Assembly: GCF_026000115.1 (NCBI RefSeq)
Contig: NZ_AP026867.1
Span: 6,673,001 to 6,737,000 of the forward strand
Length of the DNA: 64,000 nucleotides
From: Aureispira anguillae
GTDB lineage: Bacteria; Bacteroidota; Bacteroidia; Chitinophagales; Saprospiraceae
Reading direction: 5' to 3'
Shown here piece by piece: positions 56,026 to 64,000 of this stretch. Under the pieces are notes generated by a model that was not told the DNA's origin, searched no databases, and saw nothing but the letters and a program-made list of their open reading frames with translations. The position numbers and the translations under genes were made by a program. Within the stretch, counting starts at the first letter, position 1. Every line of letters begins with the position of its first letter.

Positions 56026-56838
56026 ATGATTTTACCTTTTAAAGATAGATTTGTAACGGTTTTAGATAAGCAATTAAGAATACGTTGTTTAAATCAAACC
56101 ACAGATGTTAATAAACCTGTTCTTGTTTTTTTGCACGAAGGATTAGGCTGTATTGAACTGTGGAAAGATTTTCCTCAACGATTGGCAGAAGCAACGGGGT
56201 TGAATGCTATCCTTTATGAGCGGCAGGGGTATGGGAAGTCTGAATCGTTGGATTTACCTAGGTCGTTGAATTATCTTGAAATAGAGGCACAAGAATATTT
56301 GCCAGCATTATTAAAAAAGCTAGACATCAAAAAGCCTATTTTGGTAGGACATAGCGATGGAGGTACTATAGCACTCATTTATGCTGCTTTATATTCTACT
56401 CAACTGGTAGTGGCAATGGCAGCACACGTTTTGGTCGAACGTATTACAATAGAAGGTATTCAGAAGGCCGTACAACAGTACGACAAAAATACAATTGGAA
56501 AAAAATTAGAAAAGTACCATGGTACGAAAGCTGATGATCTTTTTTGGGCTTGGGCAAATACTTGGCTAAATCCTGATTTCAGAACATGGAATATCGAGCA
56601 CTTTTTACCTCAGATCAACTGCCCAACTATTTTAATACAAGGAAAAGAAGATGAGTATGCAACCAATCATCAATTGGAGTTGATTGCTGATCGAATTGGA
56701 GCAAATGCAACAACCGTTCTTTTGGAGAATTGTGCACACATTCCACATATACAAGCTAAGGAGGTTTTATTGGATAAGGTTACCTCCTTCATTAAGAAAA
56801 CAAGAACCATAACGCAGGAAAGAACAACAAATTTATAA
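56026..56838 (+). CDS. Alpha/beta hydrolase
   Basis: 270 residues from the ATG at 56026. The fold is clear: oxyanion-hole strand LVFLHEGLGCIELWKDFP, nucleophile elbow VGHSDGGTIAL (Ser110), acid QGKEDEYAT (Asp209) and catalytic His in NCAHIPHIQ (His238). The triad is complete. The HEGLG motif and the cap region match small-molecule esterases/hydrolases of the MhpC type. The substrate cannot be told. The gene stands alone, flanked by palindromic elements on both sides. Confidence 0.85.
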   Translation: MILPFKDRFVTVLDKQLRIRCLNQTTDVNKPVLVFLHEGLGCIELWKDFPQRLAEATGLNAILYERQGYGKSESLDLPRSLNYLEIEAQEYLPALLKKLDIKKPILVGHSDGGTIALIYAALYSTQLVVAMAAHVLVERITIEGIQKAVQQYDKNTIGKKLEKYHGTKADDLFWAWANTWLNPDFRTWNIEHFLPQINCPTILIQGKEDEYATNHQLELIADRIGANATTVLLENCAHIPHIQAKEVLLDKVTSFIKKTRTITQERTTNL

Positions 56839-56867
56839 GAATGAATCTATTAGGACCCTCTTAAATA

Positions 56868-57023
56868 CACTGTCATAAAAGTTATTGATGATTTTTACAG
56901 AGAATTTTAGATGAGATTCGATGAAAATTACAGCCTGATAGCAGCGCTATCAAGGCGAAAATTTGAAAAAGAAGCTCGCTAAAAGACTCGATTAAAAAGT
57001 ATTTAGAAATTTTTGTTACAGTG
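56868..57023. repeat. Palindromic element with flanking direct repeats
   Basis: CACTGTCATAAAAGTT (56868) and AAATTTTTGTTACAGTG (ending 57023) are imperfect terminal inverted repeats. Inside is the hairpin GATAGC-AGC-GCTATC (56937-56951), whose 13-mer ATAGCAGCGCTAT is identical to one at 39911-39923. TTAAATAC occurs at 56861-56868 and again at 57026-57033, like a target-site duplication. Confidence 0.65.
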
Positions 57024-57084
57024 CATTAAATACGATGGATTCTTCTTTTTATGCATATAGTATTGTAAACCAAAAAAAGGACAA

Positions 57085-58434
57085 ATGAAAAAGACATACG
57101 GTTTTGCCGTCTTGTTGCTACTTCCTATACTTTTGAGCGAAGTAGGTTGTCAGCAAGAGAATCCTCATGCCATAGATGAGCAATTAATTGAGCAAATGAA
57201 AAATTCTTCCTATGGAGTCGGACTTAGTTATTATCAACTTCCAGAAAGTAACGACTTTGCTAGTATTCCCCAAGATCCCAATAACCCTTTAACGGTAGAA
57301 AAGGTAGAATTGGGAAAATTGATCTTTCATGAAACAGCCTTTGCTGTAAATGTGAAATTTTCGGGGAGCATGAAAGCAATTTCTTGTGCTACTTGTCACA
57401 ATTCTGATGCAGGGTTTCAAGCGGGAATGGCACAGGGAATAGCAGATGGAGGAATTGGTTTTGGAACCAAGGGAGAGGCTAGAATACTGGATCCATTATG
57501 CCCGTTGGACTCCATTGATGTACAAGAAACTCGAACCCCATCTATTTTAAATGTTGCTTACCAGAAAGTAATGCGTTGGACTGGTTCTATGGGGGCAACA
57601 GGAGCAAATGAAGGAACAGAAGCCGCCTGGGTTGGCTTACCCTTTGCAAAAAACCACTTGGGCTATGAAGGGGTAGAAACACAAAGTATTGTTGCGTTAA
57701 AAGGACATCGCCAAGAAATAGATCCAGCTGTTGTGAATGGGACAACTTACAAAGCAATGTTTGATGCTGCCTTTCCTAGCGTCCCTGTTGCCGAACGATA
57801 TACTAAAAAAACAGCAGGGTTGGCTATTGCTGCTTATTCTAGAACCGTCTTGGCGAATCAAGCTCCTTTTCAACAATGGATACGGGGGGATTATACAGCC
57901 ATGACAGAAAACCAGAAAAAAGGAGCACTTCTATTTTTTGGAAAAGCTGGGTGTTATCGATGTCACAATGGTCCTTCATTGGCAACAGAAGGATTTCATG
58001 CACTAGGAGTCAAAGATTTGTACCAACATGACAAAGCTCCTATTTATAATACGTCTATTGATAGCGTCGAAAACTTGGGTAGAGGCGGATTTACAGGCAA
58101 AGCGGCAGATATGTATCGCTTCAAAGTACCTCAATTGTATAATGTAAGTGACTCTCCTTTTGAAGGGCATGGAGGATCTTTTGGTTCGGCAAGAGAAATT
58201 ATTGCCTATAAAAATGCAGGGGTAGCAGAGAATCCCAATGTACCAACGAGCCAATTATCTCCTTTGTTTGTCCCTCTAGGATTAACCGAAGAAGAAATGG
58301 ATCAAATTGCGGACTTTATTGATGAGGGGCTACACGATGATGATCTGAAACGTTATGTGCCTACCACCTTGCCTTCAGGTCTATGCTTTCCAAATGCAGA
58401 TGTACAATCTAAAATTGATTTGGGTTGTAATTAA
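57085..58434 (+). CDS. Di-haem cytochrome c peroxidase family protein
   Basis: 449 residues, exported: signal MKKTYGFAVLLLLPILLSEV followed by GC at 21-22, possibly a lipoprotein. It has two c-type haem sites, CATCH (101-105) and CYRCH (290-294), the two-domain layout of MauG/CcpA peroxidases, and conserved TPSILNVAY and FKVPQLYNVSDSPFEGHGG segments. It should reduce hydrogen peroxide in the periplasm using electrons from a cytochrome or cupredoxin, though MauG relatives do other oxidations. The gene is alone. Confidence 0.9.
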   Translation: MKKTYGFAVLLLLPILLSEVGCQQENPHAIDEQLIEQMKNSSYGVGLSYYQLPESNDFASIPQDPNNPLTVEKVELGKLIFHETAFAVNVKFSGSMKAISCATCHNSDAGFQAGMAQGIADGGIGFGTKGEARILDPLCPLDSIDVQETRTPSILNVAYQKVMRWTGSMGATGANEGTEAAWVGLPFAKNHLGYEGVETQSIVALKGHRQEIDPAVVNGTTYKAMFDAAFPSVPVAERYTKKTAGLAIAAYSRTVLANQAPFQQWIRGDYTAMTENQKKGALLFFGKAGCYRCHNGPSLATEGFHALGVKDLYQHDKAPIYNTSIDSVENLGRGGFTGKAADMYRFKVPQLYNVSDSPFEGHGGSFGSAREIIAYKNAGVAENPNVPTSQLSPLFVPLGLTEEEMDQIADFIDEGLHDDDLKRYVPTTLPSGLCFPNADVQSKIDLGCN

Positions 58435-58533
58435 CCCTAAAACAAAAAAGTATAGTCCTAAAAGGTAAAATTTAAAAAATATAAAACTATTTTTGTTTAT
58501 AAACTGTTTAGCTAATTTCTAAGCAGTTTTTTT

Positions 58534-58541
58534 TACTTTTG
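58534..58541 (+). promoter_or_regulatory. Possible -7 element TACTTTTG upstream of cysS
   Basis: Matches TAnnTTTG 212 nt before the cysS ATG. Transcription from here would begin at about 58548 and place the palindrome 58546-58640 in the leader. No good -33 element seen. Confidence 0.4.
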
Positions 58542-58545
58542 TTAT

Positions 58546-58640
58546 CTTATTTAATACTCTGCTTGGTTACTACGTAAGCCTTTGGGTTTCTAGCGGAGTA
58601 ATGCTTATTAACAAATGAATTTTGAAGAGTGTTAAATAAG
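58546..58640. repeat. Palindromic element in the probable cysS leader
   Basis: CTTATTTAATACTCT (58546-58560) and AGAGTGTTAAATAAG (58626-58640) are 15-nt inverted repeats with one mismatch. The right arm is followed by AAGCTTTTTT, so the structure looks like a terminator with a large 65-nt loop. Confidence 0.6.
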
Positions 58641-58752
58641 AAGCTTTTTTAATGCTGACTTTTACAGTAACTTAGATGAAAAAATGAGTTGCGCATTTTA
58701 GTTTTGATGAATCAATTTATTCTTTCAAATTATTAATGAATTAAAAAGTACG

Positions 58753-60291
58753 ATGGAACAAGAATTTAAACCTAAGTATGAGTTGACGGTAACCAATACG
58801 TTGACGCGCCAAAAAGAAAAATTTGAACCACTAACACCTGGTTATGTAGGGATGTATGTTTGTGGTCCTACCGTTTACAATGAGGTGCACTTGGGAAATT
58901 GTCGTACATTCTTCTCTTTTGATCTTGTTTACCGCTACTTGATGTATTTAGGTTATAAAGTGCGTTATGTTAGAAATATTACCGACGTAGGGCATTTGGT
59001 AGGAGATGTTGACGAGGGAGAAGAAGGAAAAATTGAGAAACAAGCTCGATTGGAACAGTTAGAACCGATGGAAATTGTACAAAAGTACACCAATGGTTTT
59101 CACGATGTGATGCGCCAACTGAATACGCTGCCTCCAAGCATAGAACCTACCGCAACAGGGCATTTGATTGAGCAAATTGAGATGGTCAAGGCTATTATTA
59201 AAAATGGCTATGGTTACGAAATGAATGGATCGGTTTATTTTGATACGCAAAAACTAGTTAAGGAGGGCAAAGATGTTTATGATTATGGGACAATTTCGGG
59301 CAAAAAACAAGAAGACTTATTAGTTGAAACTCGAGATGATCTTAAGAATCAAAGCGAAAAACGCCACCCTTCTGATTTTGCAATTTGGGTAAAAGCTGCC
59401 GATAACCATATTATGAAGTGGCCTTCGCCCTGGTCTATGGGCTTCCCATGTTGGCATTTGGAGTGTTCTGCTATGAGTACTAAATATTTGGGCAAATATT
59501 TTGATATACATGGCGGTGGAATGGATTTACAATTTCCTCATCATGAGAATGAAGTCGCTCAAAATGTTGGAGCTTGTGGTTGCCAACCCGTAAAATATTG
59601 GTTGCATACCAATATGTTAGTCCTTAATGGCAAAAAAATGAGCAAAAGCAAAGGAAACTCTATTTTGCCAGTAGAACTATTTACAGGGAATAACGATATT
59701 TTATCACAGGCTTACAGCCCAATGTCTGTCCGATTTTTTATGCTACAAGCTCATTATGCAAGTACCTTAAACATTACGGATAAGGGCTTATTAGCGGCCG
59801 AAAAAGGGTATAATCGCTTGATGGATGCTTATCACATTCTACAAGGCTTAGAACATAATGTTGTAGAAGACTTAACAGGAGATGATGCGCAAATCAACAA
59901 AATGCTAGATTTGGCGTTTGATGCGATGAGCGATGATTTTAATACGGCGGCAGCCCTAGCAAAGCTGAATATTGTCATTCCTAAAATTAACGCCATTAAA
60001 AATGGACGTTTGGAAATGAGCAGTATTAGCAAAGCTACCTTGGCTAGAATGAAGCAAGTATTTTATGACTTTATCTTTGAAATCTTTGGCTTGCTAGATG
60101 AGGACAAAGCCGAAGAGGCAGAGGAAGGAGGCAATCTGTTGGATGAGGCAATGAATGTTATCATAGAGTTGCGCCAAGAGGCTAGAAGTCAGAAAGACTG
60201 GGCAACGAGTGATTTGATTCGTGATAAGTTGCAAAAAATTGGCATTCAAATCAAAGATGCTAAAGATGGTGCTTCTTGGGTGAAGAATTAA
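58753..60291 (+). CDS. cysS: Cysteinyl-tRNA synthetase
   Basis: 512 residues. Class I synthetase with the HIGH-like EVHLGN in YVCGPTVYNEVHLGNCRTF, the CysRS zinc/cysteine-binding WHLECSAMSTKYLG, HGGGMDLQFPHHENE, and KMSKSKGNS at about 295-303. The DALR-type helical domain and a short C-terminal helical tail complete it. Charges tRNA(Cys) in the cytoplasm. It is somewhat longer than E. coli CysRS (461), through an insert of about 30 residues after the Rossmann fold (YDYGTISGKKQEDLLVETRD). Own terminator. Confidence 0.97.
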   Translation: MEQEFKPKYELTVTNTLTRQKEKFEPLTPGYVGMYVCGPTVYNEVHLGNCRTFFSFDLVYRYLMYLGYKVRYVRNITDVGHLVGDVDEGEEGKIEKQARLEQLEPMEIVQKYTNGFHDVMRQLNTLPPSIEPTATGHLIEQIEMVKAIIKNGYGYEMNGSVYFDTQKLVKEGKDVYDYGTISGKKQEDLLVETRDDLKNQSEKRHPSDFAIWVKAADNHIMKWPSPWSMGFPCWHLECSAMSTKYLGKYFDIHGGGMDLQFPHHENEVAQNVGACGCQPVKYWLHTNMLVLNGKKMSKSKGNSILPVELFTGNNDILSQAYSPMSVRFFMLQAHYASTLNITDKGLLAAEKGYNRLMDAYHILQGLEHNVVEDLTGDDAQINKMLDLAFDAMSDDFNTAAALAKLNIVIPKINAIKNGRLEMSSISKATLARMKQVFYDFIFEIFGLLDEDKAEEAEEGGNLLDEAMNVIIELRQEARSQKDWATSDLIRDKLQKIGIQIKDAKDGASWVKN

Positions 60292-60322
60292 TCAATCAGG
60301 AACATTAATGATATGATAAAGG

Positions 60323-60360
60323 GCAGAACATACAATTGAGCGTATGTTCTGCTTTTTTTT
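60323..60360 (+). terminator. Rho-independent terminator of cysS
   Basis: GCAGAACATAC pairs perfectly with GTATGTTCTGC around 8 nt, followed by eight T residues. It overlaps the last base or two of the convergent gene. Confidence 0.93.
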
Positions 60361-61777
60361 ATAGCTTTTTTAGCTGTTCTAATAGCCAACCTTTTTCGGT
60401 CAATAAATCGACTAGTTCAATCTCTTTTTGAAGCTTGTTTTTAGCTTTTGAAGAGAAGGGGTTAATACCAACCAAACGTCTAGTAAAGCGAATAATATTA
60501 TTGTAATTTTTTTTGTGATACACTAAGATTTTTTGACGGCTTAAATAGGTATTAAAGCGATTGAGTAAGGCTTCTAATAATTGAAATTCGCCTAATTCAT
60601 AATAAATTTTTAACAACAACATTTTAGCGGATAAATTTAAGTGTAAATCTTCAAAATCATCGGCTACTAATAACTCTGCTGCTTTTTGATATTGTTTCTG
60701 TTGAAAGTACAGCCTAGACAAATTGTAATCGGTATAAGCTTGGCGAATAGGCTTGGCTAAATAGGTATTATAAGTCTGTAAAAAATCCCAAGCCCAATCG
60801 TATTTTTTTAAGCCCAAAGCTATCGCAACAATATTAGTGAAAGCAAAGGGGCTTATCTTTTTGTTTTCTAACAAAATTTCATTTTCTAGCGCCTGTTGGT
60901 ACAATTCAAAACTCTCTGTTAGGTAGTAGGAACGTTGGTTCGTATTAAGGCGTTTGATACTATAATTGGTTGCTAAGATGTACAAATCTCGCATTTCTTC
61001 CCGCTCAAAAAGATATTGATAACGCAGTAGATAATTTTTAAATTTTCGAAAATAAGTGGTCTCATTTAGCGCATCTGTACTAGCCATATAATAATAATAA
61101 TAAAGCCCAATGGTAGGCTCTTCTAAATATTGGGGCTGCTCCTCTAGATAACTTAATACCTGTGTTAATAGCCCCGTATCGTACTGTTGGGTATACATGC
61201 CTTGATGCGACAAAACTCGACAACTATGTTTGAGTTTTCCTGCGATATAGCTGGCATCAAAATTATTATTAAGTGTTTGAAAATTTTGAGGCGTAGATCG
61301 ATCTTTTTCCAGATGAATATGATAGGCTGCTAATTCAATTTGATAGCTCATTTCCAGTTGGTTAATATCTCTGAAGGGTTGTTTTTTGTGCAATTGATAA
61401 ACTTTGTTCATGCTCTGTTGGGATAAATGCATCAAACGCCTTTGTTTGTAAATATTGCTCAAATCTAACTGGAATTGTAGGGTTTGGGATTGGCGATATT
61501 GGTGTACTAAAAACTGTTCTAATAATTGGGTCAACTCAGACATCAAATGGCGAAGTTTTGCCATATTAAATGGTTGGGAATCTAGTACCGCATTATGAAT
61601 GCTTGTTCGATGAAGTAAATGTCTATCTTTTTTTAAGTCAATGCTGTAGAAGTGGTCTAGTAATCGAATAATGCTCTTTTTTTTGTTGAAAAATGGAGAA
61701 GCTATCCATTTGCGAAAAGATACTTTTTCATTTGGGGTCAAACTATAAAAAATAGCAACAAATTTACTCTTTGTCAT
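60359..61777 (-). CDS. Helical-repeat protein of unknown function
   Basis: 472 residues, no signal peptide, helical throughout. The N terminus (FYSLTPNEKVSFRKWIASPF, then FNKKKSIIRLLDHFY) follows the SL-x-x-x-EK-x-x-F pattern of another uncharacterised Bacteroidota family with a conserved SPFFNKK segment. TPR-like helical pairs follow (AYTDYNLSRLYFQQKQYQKA, LLLKIYYELGEFQLLEALLN). It resembles in layout the protein at 47266-48744 and may be a distant relative. Function unknown. Its stop overlaps the cysS terminator. Confidence 0.7.
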   Translation of the reverse strand: MTKSKFVAIFYSLTPNEKVSFRKWIASPFFNKKKSIIRLLDHFYSIDLKKDRHLLHRTSIHNAVLDSQPFNMAKLRHLMSELTQLLEQFLVHQYRQSQTLQFQLDLSNIYKQRRLMHLSQQSMNKVYQLHKKQPFRDINQLEMSYQIELAAYHIHLEKDRSTPQNFQTLNNNFDASYIAGKLKHSCRVLSHQGMYTQQYDTGLLTQVLSYLEEQPQYLEEPTIGLYYYYYMASTDALNETTYFRKFKNYLLRYQYLFEREEMRDLYILATNYSIKRLNTNQRSYYLTESFELYQQALENEILLENKKISPFAFTNIVAIALGLKKYDWAWDFLQTYNTYLAKPIRQAYTDYNLSRLYFQQKQYQKAAELLVADDFEDLHLNLSAKMLLLKIYYELGEFQLLEALLNRFNTYLSRQKILVYHKKNYNNIIRFTRRLVGINPFSSKAKNKLQKEIELVDLLTEKGWLLEQLKKL

Positions 61778-61953
61778 GATTTGTTTTCCGATAAAAAGAA
61801 CCTGAAATCCTTTATTTTTAGTAATTATATTGTTTTAATATAACGATAAAAATAAAAAAATGTAATTTTTTATGGATCACATTTTATCCATTTTTGTAAA
61901 AGCGAAGGAGCTTTGATTCCTTTTTGCTTGTCTTTTGGTAAAAAATGCTAAAC

Positions 61954-64000
61954 ATGAATAAAATTATAATAATAGTACTAGGTCTTTTATTCGTACAGAA
62001 TGTTAGTTTGGGGCAGGGTTGGATTAAAATGTACCATGATTATACATCAACTTGGTTGGGGGGAAGAGGAATAAAAACCTTGGATAATGGCTATGTTTTG
62101 GCTGGTAAAGCAGGGAGTCCATTTGCTTCAGATGTGCATATAAAAAAAACAGATCAATTTGGAGGGATACAATGGACGTACACCTTGCCCGATAAAGGAA
62201 CGGGGTATAACGAAGCAGTGATAGATATTGAGCAAGTGCCGTCTGATGGAAGTTATGTTATTTTATACAGTCTTGGAGGATATAATGATTTTTTGCTGAG
62301 AATAGATGGATTGGGGCAGTTAATGTACGATCTGCCGATTCATACAGGAATGTATACTTATGCAGAGGGATCTCCCAAAACGAAGATGGTAATTACTAGC
62401 GATGAACATCTTTTGGTAACTAGTTTTGCGAAAGATAGTTTGGGTTTTCCGACACTAGGTTTGGCTAAATTTGATGTCTTAGGCAATCGTTATTGGACGA
62501 GACTCTATAATCATTTACCCAACTTTCAGTCTAGTTCTATGGATGTAATAGAGGTGACAGATGGTAATTACATCTTGGCTGGGCGCATGGATACTTGTTA
62601 TTATGGAACTGGTGTTAATAATCCACATGGATTTGGATCGGGGAATGGAGTTGATTTATACCTTATAAAAACAGATACAGGGGGGAATGACTTATGGAGA
62701 CAAACCGTTCCTATCCCTAACGTAAATAGCGACCCCCAAAAGATTATCAATACGAATGATGATGGTTTTTTGGTCGTAGGAGGCAGTAGTTCTAATCATA
62801 TATTGGCCATGAAGTTGGATGCTAGTGGCAATAAGCAATGGCATTGGTTGTCGAATGCCACCTCCTCTGCTAGTTTTTATGCATATGATGCCGTAGAAAA
62901 TATAGATGGGTCCTATACCCTTATTGGGCATCGTTATAGTGGATTGGGCTTTATAAAACTTTCTTCTACAGGGGCAACGCTAGTGGAAAAAACGATTTAT
63001 GAGAGTATACATTATCCTCGTGGAAGGAAAATTTATGCAGGAAGCAATGGCGGATATGCTATTGTGGGGGGAGATGCACAAGGATCTTTTATTGCTGCGC
63101 TAGATTCTACAGGAGTACTGTATTCGAATCATATTGTTGGGAATTATTTTTATGATCTAAATGGAGATTGTCTTCAAAATATTGGAGAGCCCATTTTAGC
63201 ACATCGAGTCGTAAATGCGACTAAGCACACAGAAAATTTATTGGGAACAACCAATGCCAATGGCGAATATACAATAGAAGTCGATACGGGAACTTATAGC
63301 GTAAGCTCGCCAGTTGTTTCGCCCTATTGGCAGTTTTGCCAAAATCCTCAAACGGTTACATTTAATAATTTCTATAGTCAAGATACCGTTGATTTTGCCG
63401 TGCAATTATTAGATACTTGTGTTTATATGGAAGTTGATATAGCAGCGGCTTATTTGCGTCGTTGTTTTCCTTCTACCTATTTTGTTAAATACAATAATTG
63501 GGGAACAAAAGCGGCACAAAATGTTTATGTCGAACTAACGCTAGATCCCTATCTAACATTTGATTCTAGCTCTATCCCTTTGACCTCACAAATAGACAAT
63601 GTTTATCGATTTGATGTTGGAACAGTTCCTATTTTGGGAGGGGGGCAGTTTGAGGTCTATGTTACGGTAGATTGTGATTCTACCTTATTGGGGCAGACAC
63701 ATTGTACAGAAGCACATATTTACCCTGACACGATTTGTATTCCCAATTATTGGAACGGACCAATTATTCAGGCAAGTAGTACCTGTGCGAATGATTCTGT
63801 AACGTTTCGAATTCGCAATGTTGGAACGAATATGCAAACAGCGCATAATTATAGCATTATAGAGGAGCATGTTATGATACAAGCAGCACCTTTTCAATTA
63901 GGAGGAGGAATTGATCAATATATTACTGTTCCTGCTGCTCCTGGAGCCACCTATCGTTTGGAAGCCAATCAGGCTTTAGGTTACCCTCCTTTGTTAGGAG
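61954..64000 (+). CDS. Secreted beta-propeller protein (3' end off window)
   Basis: 682 codons from the ATG at 61954 to the right edge, open throughout. Signal peptide MNKIIIIVLGLLFVQNVSLG, then Q. Residues about 25-390 are propeller-like repeats (TLDNGYVLAGKAG, VTDGNYILAGRMD, TNDDGFLVVGGSS, NIDGSYTLIGHRY, GSNGGYAIVGGDA), each a K/D-x-NG-Y-x-L/V-x-G strand. At about 397 a SdrD/Cna-B-like domain begins (FYDLNGDCLQNIGEPILAHR, NANGEYTIEVDTGTYSV). From about 490 come Cys-containing DUF11-like modules (FPSTYFVKYNNWGTKAAQNV). Such proteins in Saprospiria usually end with a T9SS sorting domain, which would lie beyond the edge. Confidence 0.8.
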   Translation, partial: MNKIIIIVLGLLFVQNVSLGQGWIKMYHDYTSTWLGGRGIKTLDNGYVLAGKAGSPFASDVHIKKTDQFGGIQWTYTLPDKGTGYNEAVIDIEQVPSDGSYVILYSLGGYNDFLLRIDGLGQLMYDLPIHTGMYTYAEGSPKTKMVITSDEHLLVTSFAKDSLGFPTLGLAKFDVLGNRYWTRLYNHLPNFQSSSMDVIEVTDGNYILAGRMDTCYYGTGVNNPHGFGSGNGVDLYLIKTDTGGNDLWRQTVPIPNVNSDPQKIINTNDDGFLVVGGSSSNHILAMKLDASGNKQWHWLSNATSSASFYAYDAVENIDGSYTLIGHRYSGLGFIKLSSTGATLVEKTIYESIHYPRGRKIYAGSNGGYAIVGGDAQGSFIAALDSTGVLYSNHIVGNYFYDLNGDCLQNIGEPILAHRVVNATKHTENLLGTTNANGEYTIEVDTGTYSVSSPVVSPYWQFCQNPQTVTFNNFYSQDTVDFAVQLLDTCVYMEVDIAAAYLRRCFPSTYFVKYNNWGTKAAQNVYVELTLDPYLTFDSSSIPLTSQIDNVYRFDVGTVPILGGGQFEVYVTVDCDSTLLGQTHCTEAHIYPDTICIPNYWNGPIIQASSTCANDSVTFRIRNVGTNMQTAHNYSIIEEHVMIQAAPFQLGGGIDQYITVPAAPGATYRLEANQALGYPPLLG

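Noticed and set aside
55741-57023. An insertion sequence around the alpha/beta hydrolase, using the flanking palindromes as ends
   Set aside because: The two elements have different ends and no transposase is present, so a composite element is not supported.
58441-58752. T-box leader for cysS
   Set aside because: No T-box consensus or specifier stem, and T-boxes are not typical of this phylum.

Overview
The window looks like chromosomal DNA of a Bacteroidota bacterium, most likely in or near the Saprospiria. It is AT-rich. Several secreted proteins carry C-terminal type IX secretion (T9SS) sorting domains. There are TonB-dependent receptors, a Bacteroidota-type long PurF, and promoters of the -33 TTTG / -7 TAnnTTTG kind. 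The genus cannot be fixed from the sequence alone. I see no rRNA, tRNA, CRISPR array, prophage or transposase gene.

Layout. 1-8.8 kb: a truncated BNR-repeat secreted protein, an HD-domain phosphohydrolase, a repeat-rich peptidoglycan-binding protein, a coiled-coil protein and a TonB-family protein. 8.8-14.4 kb: anmK, a small membrane protein, ridA, hemA, and a two-gene secreted-protein operon. 15.2-34.3 kb: a purine block, with guaA and guaB on the minus strand and, divergently on the plus strand, purM, a FabH-like ketosynthase, purL, purQ, purH, a purC-purE fusion, purB, purD, purN and purF. 34.5-39.6 kb: a lipoprotein, a dehydrogenase-complex E2 (aceF-like), gmhA, cinA and a small secreted protein. 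40.4-47.2 kb: two tandem paralogous TonB-dependent receptor-like genes and a second E2 gene. 47.2-64 kb: two helical-repeat proteins of unknown function, a 1607-residue T9SS protein, lipoproteins including a metallophosphoesterase, an alpha/beta hydrolase, a di-haem cytochrome c peroxidase, cysS, and a truncated secreted protein at the right edge.

How the genes work together. The purine block encodes every step from PRPP to IMP (PurF, PurD, PurN, PurL+PurQ, PurM, PurE and PurC as one protein, PurB, PurH) and then IMP to GMP (GuaB, GuaA). Only purA for the AMP branch is absent. No purK is present, and the PurE domain has class II (animal-type, direct CO2) signatures, so purK would not be needed. 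Most of these genes are separated by their own hairpin terminators. The block is therefore a functional cluster rather than one operon. The tight pairs are the FabH-like gene with purL and purQ, and purD with purN.

The features least explained by known genes are intergenic imperfect palindromes of about 60-265 bp with terminal inverted repeats (32245-32401, 35265-35327, 39735-39999, 56868-57023, 58546-58640). Some share short TAGC-rich cores, one forms the 3' end of purN, and one lies in the probable cysS leader. They look like a family of small non-coding repeats. An orphan terminator-like hairpin at 40080-40145 hints at an unannotated short transcript. I found no clear new defence or biosynthetic system.
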